Assembly: GCA_035690725.1 (NCBI GenBank)
Contig: DASSKF010000223.1
Location: 1-19,584 of the forward strand
Reading direction: 5' to 3'
DNA length: 19,584 nucleotides
Source: DASSKF01 sp035690725
GTDB taxonomy: Bacteria; Actinomycetota; Actinomycetes; Actinomycetales; Dermatophilaceae
The translations under genes were made by a program, and so were the position numbers. Each line of letters opens with the position of its first letter. Position 1 is the first letter of the stretch. The notes beneath the pieces were generated by a model. The model searched no databases. It saw only the letters and a program-made list of their open reading frames with translations, and was not told where the DNA came from. Positions 14,244 through 19,584 of this stretch are shown piece after piece.

Positions 14244-15284
14244 ATGACGCGGCGACCAGGGGTGTGGGGCGAGCAGTTCGGGGCACGGCGAGCGCAAGGA
14301 CGGGGCCGACAGGGGCGGGGCCGGCAGGGACGGCTCGTGGCCGGGCTGCTCGCCCTCACGGCAACCGCGGCGCTCGTCGTGGCCGCCTGCTCGGGCGGGG
14401 GCAGCAGCAGCGGCTCGATGGCGGCGGACGGAGGCTCCACGGGGGGTGGCGCCTCGATGGCCCAGGCGGAGCCGGCTGCCGGGGCGGCGAACGGAGGCCG
14501 GGCGGCGGATGCCTCGAAGGCGCGCCTGGTGGCGCGGGACGCGGGGGCGAGCCGCAAGATCGCCCGGGACGCGGGCATCACCCTGCGGGTCGACAGCGTG
14601 CGCGCGGCGGCGAACCAGGTGCGGCAGGTCGCCGGCCGGGTGCAGGGCTACGTCGAGTCCGAGCAGATGGGCGACGGCGACGTGCGGCCCTACCCGTCCG
14701 CGGGCGAGGACAGTGCGGGCCGCACCGACTTCGGCGGCGAGGGGCAGCTGACGCTGTCGGTGCCGGCGAACCGCCTCGACGCCACCCTGGGCCGGCTGTC
14801 CGAGGTCGGGCAGGTCACCGACCAGTGGATCACCAGCCGGGACGTCACCCGGCAGTACGTCGACACCCAGAGCCGACTGCAGACCCAGCGCACAAGCGTC
14901 GAGCGGGTGCGGGCGCTGCTGGACCGGGCCACCAGGATGAAGGACGTCGTCACCATCGAGAACGAGCTGCGCCAGCGCGAGGCCCAGCTCGAGTCGCTCG
15001 AGTCCCAACTGGCGGCGATGCAGCACGACGTGACGCGCTCCAGCGTCGAGGTGTCGCTGAGCACGACCGCCACGCCGGCGCCGGAGCCGGCCAGCTTCCC
15101 GAACGGGTTCGTGCAGGGTCTGGTCACCGGGTGGAACGGCTTCGTCACGGCGGTGTCCGTCGTCGTGACGGTGTTCGGCGTGCTACTGCCCTTCCTCGTG
15201 GTCGCGGGCGTCGTGGTCGTCCCGCTGACCGTCTGGTGGCGCCGTCGCCGCCGGCAGGGTGCCACTCCCGCCACGACCGGCTGA
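14244..15284 (+). CDS. DUF4349 lipoprotein
   Basis: A 346-residue predicted surface lipoprotein. The signal sequence (about 31-48) ends in a lipobox VVAAC with lipidated Cys49, followed by a Gly/Ser/Ala-rich linker (50-95). The DUF4349 domain (about 105-275) contains RKIARDAGITLRV, GGEGQLTLSVPANRLDATL and ITSRDVTRQYVDTQSRL. A long predicted coiled coil lies at about 205-262. A C-terminal transmembrane segment (about 302-331) ends in a positive WWRRRRRQ tail, so the protein may be anchored at both ends. The N-region is unusually long and basic, with a small tandem repeat GRGRQGRGRQGR. AGGG about seven bases before the ATG supports the start. Function of the family is not established; coupling to the envelope is likely. 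It is divergent from hemY. Confidence 0.85.
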   Translation: MTRRPGVWGEQFGARRAQGRGRQGRGRQGRLVAGLLALTATAALVVAACSGGGSSSGSMAADGGSTGGGASMAQAEPAAGAANGGRAADASKARLVARDAGASRKIARDAGITLRVDSVRAAANQVRQVAGRVQGYVESEQMGDGDVRPYPSAGEDSAGRTDFGGEGQLTLSVPANRLDATLGRLSEVGQVTDQWITSRDVTRQYVDTQSRLQTQRTSVERVRALLDRATRMKDVVTIENELRQREAQLESLESQLAAMQHDVTRSSVEVSLSTTATPAPEPASFPNGFVQGLVTGWNGFVTAVSVVVTVFGVLLPFLVVAGVVVVPLTVWWRRRRRQGATPATTG

Positions 15285-15286
15285 GC

Positions 15287-15300
15287 CCCGGCCGTCCGGG
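15287..15300. terminator. Short stem-loop after the DUF4349 gene
   Basis: CCCGG (15287-15291) and CCGGG (15296-15300) form a 5-bp stem with a CCGT loop three bases after the stop, followed by AAA. It is small and weak; it could end the lipoprotein transcript before the PadR promoter. Confidence 0.25.
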
Positions 15301-15307
15301 AAACAGC

Positions 15308-15336
15308 TTGACACCCGGCACTACGCGGCAAATACT
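15308..15336 (+). promoter_or_regulatory. Sigma-70-type promoter of the padR gene
   Basis: A perfect TTGACA (15308-15313) is separated by 17 bp from AATACT (15331-15336), which matches TATAAT at four of six positions. This is the clearest promoter in the window. It predicts a start site near 15343 and a leader of about 36 bases. Confidence 0.75.
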
Positions 15337-15338
15337 TC

Positions 15339-15356
15339 ATCTCGGATACCCGAGAT
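15339..15356. promoter_or_regulatory. Operator-like palindrome at the padR start site
   Basis: ATCTCGG and CCGAGAT are perfect 7-bp arms around ATAC. The palindrome begins two bases after the -10 box and so overlaps the expected transcription start, the position where a bound repressor would block transcription. PadR proteins commonly repress their own genes, so this is the natural candidate site. The match is to dyad symmetry only, not to a known consensus. Confidence 0.6.
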
Positions 15357-15378
15357 CGAGTCCGAACCGGAGCACTGC

Positions 15379-16092
15379 ATGAGCCGCCGCCGCGTGTCGA
15401 ACAACCTGGCCCTCGCCGTCCTGGCGTGCCTGGCCGAACGCCCGATGCACCCCTACGAGATCTCCCAGACGCTGCGCTTCCGCGGCAAGGAGCAGAGCAT
15501 CAAGCTCAACTACGGCTCCCTCTACTCCGTGGTCGAGTCGCTCAAGAAGCACGGGCTCATCGAGGCGCGCGAGACCGTCCGCGAGGGGCGCCGGCCGGAG
15601 CGCACCGTCTACGGCATCACCGACGCCGGCGCCGCCGAGTTCGAGGACTGGCTCGCCGAGCTGCTGTCCACGCCGACCCGCGAGTACACCTCGCTGGAGG
15701 CCGCCCTCTCCCTGATCGCCGGGCTGGCACCGCGGCAGGCGGCCCAGCTGCTGGACCTGCGCGCCCGCCACCTCGAGCTCGAGGTGCGCCAGATCGATGC
15801 CGCCGTCGAGGCGTCCCGCGAGGGTGACCTGCCGGAGATCTTCCTCATCGAGACCCTCTTCCGCGAGCACATGCTCCGGGCGGAGCTGGAGTTCGTCCGC
15901 AAGCTGGTGGCCGACATCCGCTCCGAGAGCCTGCCCGGCACGCCCACCTGGCGGCGGATGCACGAGCTGCGCGAGGCGGGCACGCCGCTGGAGCAGATCC
16001 TCAGCGACCCGGTGCGCTACCTCGGGGAGGAGGCCCGACCGCTCGCGCCCGACGCCGACCAGCACGACTACCCCGGCACGACCGGGACGTAG
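15379..16092 (+). CDS. PadR-family transcriptional regulator
   Basis: A 237-residue repressor-type regulator. The N-terminal winged helix (about residues 8-85) shows the family hallmarks: NNLALAVLACLAERPMHPYEIS, then LNYGSLYSVVESLKKHGLIEA and the wing REGRRPERTVYGITDAG. A helical C-terminal domain (about 90-200) is expected to dimerise and to bind small lipophilic ligands. Start is the ATG at 15379 with GGAG six bases upstream. The gene has its own promoter and an overlapping palindrome, suggesting autorepression. It lies just upstream of an ABC efflux pair on the same strand, with a terminator between, so it probably controls that pair in trans. The ligand is unknown. Confidence 0.9.
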   Translation: MSRRRVSNNLALAVLACLAERPMHPYEISQTLRFRGKEQSIKLNYGSLYSVVESLKKHGLIEARETVREGRRPERTVYGITDAGAAEFEDWLAELLSTPTREYTSLEAALSLIAGLAPRQAAQLLDLRARHLELEVRQIDAAVEASREGDLPEIFLIETLFREHMLRAELEFVRKLVADIRSESLPGTPTWRRMHELREAGTPLEQILSDPVRYLGEEARPLAPDADQHDYPGTTGT

Positions 16093-16101
16093 GAAAGCGG
16101 A

Positions 16102-16132
16102 CCCCGGCGCGGTGCGGCAACACCGGCCGGGG
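16102..16132 (+). terminator. Strong GC hairpin after padR
   Basis: CCCCGGCGCGGTG (16102-16114) pairs with CACCGGCCGGGG (16121-16132) with one bulged base and a 6-base loop, ten bases after the padR stop. It should separate padR transcription from the ABC genes. No T-tract follows. Confidence 0.6.
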
Positions 16133-16143
16133 CCCTACCTCAA

Positions 16144-16188
16144 GGCGGCGACGTCGCCGGAGCCGCGCAACAGCACGGCGGCGACGTC
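16144..16188. repeat. 12-bp direct repeat with embedded palindrome upstream of ABC genes
   Basis: GGCGGCGACGTC occurs at 16144-16155 and again at 16177-16188, exactly 33 bp apart (about three helical turns). The first copy is part of a perfect 14-bp palindrome CGGCGACGTCGCCG (16146-16159). A further 10-bp palindrome GCCTCGAGGC lies at 16234-16243. The 207-bp gap before the ABC genes otherwise shows only the padR terminator. These could be regulator sites for the exporter operon. Confidence 0.4.
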
Positions 16189-16299
16189 ACAGCAGCCGCA
16201 AACACAGTCGGTTCACACGGGACCTGCCATCGGCCTCGAGGCGCACGTTCAGCCTACGGCAGGGCTCCGGGCGACCGGCTCCGACACGAAGGAGTCACC

Positions 16300-17286
16300 A
16301 TGCGAACGGTCGAACCCGGTGGGCTCGCCATCGATGCCCGCGACCTCACCAAGACGTATGCCGCAGGGCGCGGCAAGCAGCCCGTCCGGGCCCTGGACGG
16401 GCTCACCCTGGCGGTCCCGAGCGGCCAGGTCTTCGGCCTGCTGGGCCCCAACGGCGCCGGCAAGTCCACCACCGTCAAGATCCTGACGACCCTGGCCCGG
16501 CCGGACTCCGGCACGGCAACGGTCGACGGGCTGGACGTGCGCCGCGACTCCGCCGCGGTCCGCCACCGGATCGGCCTGGTCTCCCAGAAGCCGGGAGCCG
16601 ACCCGGTCGCGACCGGCCGGGAGAACCTCACCCTCGCCGGGCGCATCCAGGGGATGACCGGCCGGCAGAGCCGGCGCCGTGCCGACGAGCTGCTCGAGCG
16701 GTTCGGCCTGACCGAGGCGGCCCACCGCCTCGCCCGCACCTACAGCGGCGGCATGGCGCGCAAGCTCGACGTGGCGCTCGGGCTGGTGCACCGCCCCAGC
16801 GTGCTCTTCCTCGACGAGCCCACGACCGGACTGGACCCCGAGGCACGCAGCGAGCTGTGGCAGGAGCTGCAGGCGCTCGCGTCGGTGGACCGGATGACCG
16901 TCCTGCTGACGACCCACTACCTCGACGAGGCCGACCACCTCGCCGACCGGCTCGCCATCGTCGACCACGGCCGGGTCGTCACCGAGGGCAGCCCGGAGGA
17001 GCTGAAGGGTGAGCTGCGCGGCGACCGCATCACCCTCGACCTCGACGACGCCGCCCTGGCCGACCGCGCCGTGGCGTGCCTCGGCTCGCTGGAGACGCTG
17101 AGGGACCTCGCCGCCGAGGGACGCACGGTCCGCGCCCGCGCCGACCACGGGGGCCGCGCGGTGCCGGTGGTGCTCGCGCGGCTGGAGCAGGCCGGCATAC
17201 CGGTGGCGTCCGCCGCGGTGAGCCGACCGTCGCTGGACGACGTCTACCTGGCGCACGCGGGCCGGACGTTCGAGGAGGCGGCGTGA
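16300..17286 (+). CDS. ABC transporter ATP-binding protein, DrrA-like
   Basis: A 328-residue ATPase of the daunorubicin-resistance DrrA group that would energise export by the next gene's product. It shows Walker A GPNGAGKSTT (about 49-58), the Q-loop in GLVSQKPGADP, the ABC signature YSGGMARKLDVAL, Walker B VLFLDEPTTGLDP and the H-loop TTHYLDEAD. The C-terminal extension (about 225-328) ends in SLDDVYLAHAGRTFEEA, typical of DrrA-type proteins. The ATG at 16300 is preceded by AAGGAG at 16289-16294, five bases away. The stop overlaps the permease start. The upstream PadR gene is the likely regulator. Antibiotic or other lipophilic compounds are the usual cargo; the actual cargo cannot be read from sequence. 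Confidence 0.93.
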   Translation: MRTVEPGGLAIDARDLTKTYAAGRGKQPVRALDGLTLAVPSGQVFGLLGPNGAGKSTTVKILTTLARPDSGTATVDGLDVRRDSAAVRHRIGLVSQKPGADPVATGRENLTLAGRIQGMTGRQSRRRADELLERFGLTEAAHRLARTYSGGMARKLDVALGLVHRPSVLFLDEPTTGLDPEARSELWQELQALASVDRMTVLLTTHYLDEADHLADRLAIVDHGRVVTEGSPEELKGELRGDRITLDLDDAALADRAVACLGSLETLRDLAAEGRTVRARADHGGRAVPVVLARLEQAGIPVASAAVSRPSLDDVYLAHAGRTFEEAA

Positions 17287-18068
17287 TGACGGCGCTCGCG
17301 ACGCACTCGGCGCACCTGACCTGGCGCTCGGTGCGGGCGCTGCTGCGCAACCCGGGCTACCTGGCGATCACGCTGGTCCAGCCGGTGATGTGGCTGTTCC
17401 TCTTCGGCCAGCTGTTCAAGAAGGTCGTGGAGGTGCCCGGCTTCGCCACCGGCGGCATGTCCTACCTGGAGTTCCTCACGCCCGGTGTCGTGGCCATGAC
17501 CGCGCTGTTCTCGGCGGCGTGGGCGGGGACCGTCTACATCGAGGACATGGGCCGCGGGGTCATGGACCGGCTGCTCGCCTCACCGGTGAGCCGTGGGGCG
17601 ATGATGAACGGCACGCTGCTCTACCAGTCGCTCACCTGCGTGGTGCAGACCACGATCATCGTCGGGCTCGCGTATGCCGCGGGCGCGCGGTTCGCGGGCG
17701 GCCCCACCGGGGTGCTGCTCACCCTGGCGGCGGCGGTGCTGCTGACGGTGGTCTTCGCGGCGCTGTCGAACGCGGTGGCGCTGCTGGTGCGCCAGCAGGA
17801 GGCGCTGATCGGCATCAGCCAGCTGCTCAGCCTGCCGCTGGCGTTCCTGTCCTCGGCCATGATGGACACCCGCCTGTCCCCCGCGTGGATCCAGACGGCG
17901 GCGCGCTACAACCCGATGGACTGGGCCGTGGTCGTCTCCCGGCAGGCGCTCTCGGCCGACCCGGACTGGGCCGCCGTCTGGGCCCGGCTGGGGGCCCTGG
18001 TCGCAGCGGCACTGCTGCTGGGGTGGCTCGCCACCCGCGCGTTCACGGCATACCAGCGGTCCAGCTGA
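17286..18068 (+). CDS. ABC-2 type transporter permease, DrrB-like
   Basis: A 260-residue membrane protein with six predicted helices. It shows the ABC-2 pattern: RALLRNPGYLAITLVQPVMWLFLFGQLF at the N-terminus, an EFLTPGVVAMTALFSAAWAG helix, an EDMGRGVMDRLLASPVSR coupling loop that contacts the ATPase, and YNPMDWAVVVSRQAL near the end. The ATG at 17286 overlaps the ATPase stop (TGATG), with GGAGG seven bases upstream at 17274-17278; a GTG at 17283 in the same frame is a less well spaced alternative. It is the export channel partner of the preceding ATPase. It ends only four bases from the convergent xylB stop, with no room for a separate terminator. Confidence 0.9.
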   Translation: MTALATHSAHLTWRSVRALLRNPGYLAITLVQPVMWLFLFGQLFKKVVEVPGFATGGMSYLEFLTPGVVAMTALFSAAWAGTVYIEDMGRGVMDRLLASPVSRGAMMNGTLLYQSLTCVVQTTIIVGLAYAAGARFAGGPTGVLLTLAAAVLLTVVFAALSNAVALLVRQQEALIGISQLLSLPLAFLSSAMMDTRLSPAWIQTAARYNPMDWAVVVSRQALSADPDWAAVWARLGALVAAALLLGWLATRAFTAYQRSS

Positions 18069-18072
18069 GTCG

Positions 18073-19521
18073 TCAGGCGGTCGAGGGGTGCACGGTGCGG
18101 CGCAGCGCGCCGTAGGCGTCGCGCACCCGCTGCCCGGGGGTCGCGTCCGCGGGCGGGTCGAGCTCGGTGGTCTGCAGCACGTCCCAGTCGTCCAGCTCCG
18201 CACCGTCCCGGCCGGCGAGCACCGCGGCGGCCTGGCGGGCGGCGCCGAGCGCGACGTACTCCCCCGGTGAGGGCACCACGACCGGCACGCCGAAGATCAC
18301 CGAGGCCGCCTGCTGCACCACCGAGGACCGGGCGGCGCCGCCGATCAGGAGCACCCGTCCGACCCGGATGCCCTGCGCGACCAGTGCGTCGATGCCGTCG
18401 GCGAGGCCGCACAGCATGCCCTCGACGGCGGCGCGGGCGAGGTTCGCGGGCGTGGCGTTGCTGCGGGTCAACCCGCCGAGGGTGCCCGTCGCCTCCGGCA
18501 GGTCCGGCGTCCGCTCGCCGTCGAGGTAGGGCAGCAGCACCAGCCCGCCAGAGCCGGGCTCGGCGACGGTGGCGAGCCGCTCCAGCCCGGCCAGGTCGGT
18601 GTCGAGCAGCTGCGCGGCCGCGGTGAGCACCCGGGCGGCGTTGAGCGTGCAGACCAGCGGCAGGAACTCCCCGGTCGCATCGGCGAAGCCGGCGACCAGC
18701 CCGCTGGCGTCGGACGTCGGCTTGTCGTGTGCGGCGAACGCGGTGCCGCTCGTGCCGAGCGAGACCACCACGTCGCCGGGCCGGATCCCGAGACCGAGGG
18801 CGGCGCCCATGTTGTCGCCCGTGCCCGGGCCGACCAGCAGCCCGTCCGGCGTCTCCCCCGCCGCCTCGCGCGGCCCCAGCACCGTCGGCGTCCCGAGGCG
18901 GCGGCCCGCGGCCCGCTCGAGCAGGTCGTGGCGGTACTCCCCCGTCACCGGCGACCAGTAGCCGGTCCCCGACGCGTCGCCGCGGTCGGTCACCAACGTG
19001 CCGACCGCTCCGGCGTCGTCCCAGCCCGGCCGGTCCGCGAGCAGCCGTCCGGTCAGCCAGTCGTGCGGGAGCACCACCGCGCTCGTCCGCGCGACGTGCT
19101 CCGGCTCGTGCTCGGCCAGCCAGCGGACCTTGCTCACGGTGAAGCTGGCGAGCGGCACCGACCCGACCGCGTCGGCCCACGCACGCGGACCGCCGAGCTC
19201 GGCCACGAGCTCGCGCGCCTGCCCCGCCGAGCGGGTGTCGTTCCACAGCAGCGCGGGCCGCACGACCCGGCCGGCGTCGTCGAGGGCGACCATGCCGTGC
19301 TGCTGCCCGGCGACCGCGATCGCGCCGACGCCCTCGAGCAGGCCGTCGGCCGTCGCCTCGCCGAGCGCCTGCCACCAGGCCGACGGGTCCACCTCGGTGC
19401 CCTCCGGGTGCGGCGCACGCCCCTCCCGGACGACGGTGCCCGTCGCGGCCTCGCAGACGAGCACCTTGGTGGACTGCGTCGAGGAGTCCACCCCTGCCAC
19501 CAGCTGCGGGTTCGAGCTCAT
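18073..19521 (-). CDS. xylB: Xylulokinase
   Basis: A 482-residue FGGY-family sugar kinase that phosphorylates D-xylulose to xylulose 5-phosphate for the pentose phosphate pathway. The N-domain starts with the phosphate loop AGVDSSTQSTK (9-19, Asp12). Substrate-site motifs AGQQHGMV (71-78) and RPALLWNDTRS (88-98) are characteristic of xylulokinase. The catalytic base is in GPGTGDNMG (Asp236). The C-domain shows VVVSLGTSGTAF, LLPYLDGERTPDLP and LLIGGAARSSVVQQ. The ATG at 19521 is preferred to upstream ATG codons because the fold begins there and the length matches the family. No xylose isomerase or transporter is in view; other pathway genes may lie beyond the edge. A perfect palindrome lies 43 bp upstream. 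Confidence 0.9.
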   Translation of the reverse strand: MSSNPQLVAGVDSSTQSTKVLVCEAATGTVVREGRAPHPEGTEVDPSAWWQALGEATADGLLEGVGAIAVAGQQHGMVALDDAGRVVRPALLWNDTRSAGQARELVAELGGPRAWADAVGSVPLASFTVSKVRWLAEHEPEHVARTSAVVLPHDWLTGRLLADRPGWDDAGAVGTLVTDRGDASGTGYWSPVTGEYRHDLLERAAGRRLGTPTVLGPREAAGETPDGLLVGPGTGDNMGAALGLGIRPGDVVVSLGTSGTAFAAHDKPTSDASGLVAGFADATGEFLPLVCTLNAARVLTAAAQLLDTDLAGLERLATVAEPGSGGLVLLPYLDGERTPDLPEATGTLGGLTRSNATPANLARAAVEGMLCGLADGIDALVAQGIRVGRVLLIGGAARSSVVQQAASVIFGVPVVVPSPGEYVALGAARQAAAVLAGRDGAELDDWDVLQTTELDPPADATPGQRVRDAYGALRRTVHPSTA

Positions 19522-19564
19522 GCCCCGCATCCTGCCGCACGCCGGACCGGTCGTTGCTGAGGGT

Positions 19565-19584
19565 TCGGGGCACATGTGCCCCGA
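19565..19584. promoter_or_regulatory. Perfect 20-bp palindrome upstream of xylB
   Basis: TCGGGGCACATGTGCCCCGA reads the same on both strands without a mismatch and ends exactly at the window edge. It lies 43 bp upstream of the xylB start, where an operator for a sugar-responsive regulator would be expected. A terminator of a gene beyond the edge is the alternative, although a palindrome with no loop is a better protein site than a hairpin. Confidence 0.55.

Noticed and set aside
12404..14581. A 725-codon open frame reading hemY upstream through the repeat array
   Set aside because: Family length and a strong ribosome binding site put the start at 13888. The extra frame exists because the 20-bp unit has no stop codon in any frame; it also runs antisense through the lipoprotein gene.
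15259..15378. N-terminal extension of the PadR protein
   Set aside because: It would begin inside the DUF4349 gene and cross the padR promoter and operator; the winged-helix domain starts just after the ATG at 15379.

Overview
The window is very GC-rich (roughly 73% by eye), densely packed, and uses frequent GTG starts and almost only G/C-ending codons. With the coproporphyrin-type heme genes, a stand-alone LigC ligase and Prim-PolC polymerase, a DrrAB-type ABC exporter and a DUF4349 lipoprotein, it reads as an actinobacterial chromosome, probably Micrococcales and perhaps near Intrasporangiaceae (an inference, not tested). I see no rRNA, tRNA, transposase, phage gene or CRISPR. Most of the window is ordinary core or accessory chromosome; the non-coding repeats are the most unusual part.

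Layout. 1-87 is the tail of an upstream gene, overlapping an APC permease (84-1535). This converges on a membrane-anchored alpha/beta hydrolase (1603-2817, minus) across a long two-step hairpin. Next is a DNA repair block: ligC (2850-3911, plus) converges on a minus-strand pair, a polymerase of the LigD-Pol/Prim-PolC type (5577-6617) followed by an FMN/3Fe-4S glutamate-synthase-like protein (3881-5527). Divergent from the polymerase is a large secreted lamin-tail/EEP nuclease (6713-9148), then msrB (9209-9628), which converges on a small VOC protein (9679-10062, minus).

10135-13888 (minus) is a tight operon: hemY (coproporphyrinogen oxidase), hemQ (coproheme decarboxylase) and a DHA2-type MFS exporter whose ATG directly follows the hemQ stop. 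Upstream of hemY, in the divergent gap to a DUF4349 lipoprotein (14244-15284, plus), lies a 203-bp array: seven head-to-tail 20-bp units, then three inverted units, all in exact 20-bp register. A miniature 2+2 version of the same element is the hairpin at 1534-1613. A PadR regulator (15379-16092), with a clear promoter and an operator-like palindrome, precedes an ABC ATPase/permease pair (16300-18068). xylB (18073-19521, minus) closes the window, with a perfect 20-bp palindrome at the very edge.

How the genes fit together: LigC and Prim-PolC match the mycobacterial pair implicated in excision repair. HemY and HemQ are two of the three terminal enzymes of the coproporphyrin-dependent heme route; ferrochelatase is not here. 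PadR plus DrrAB-like genes form a typical inducible efflux unit. The best candidates for something undescribed are the 20-bp palindromic repeat family and a replacement-like bias of GTATGC over GTACGC throughout the window.
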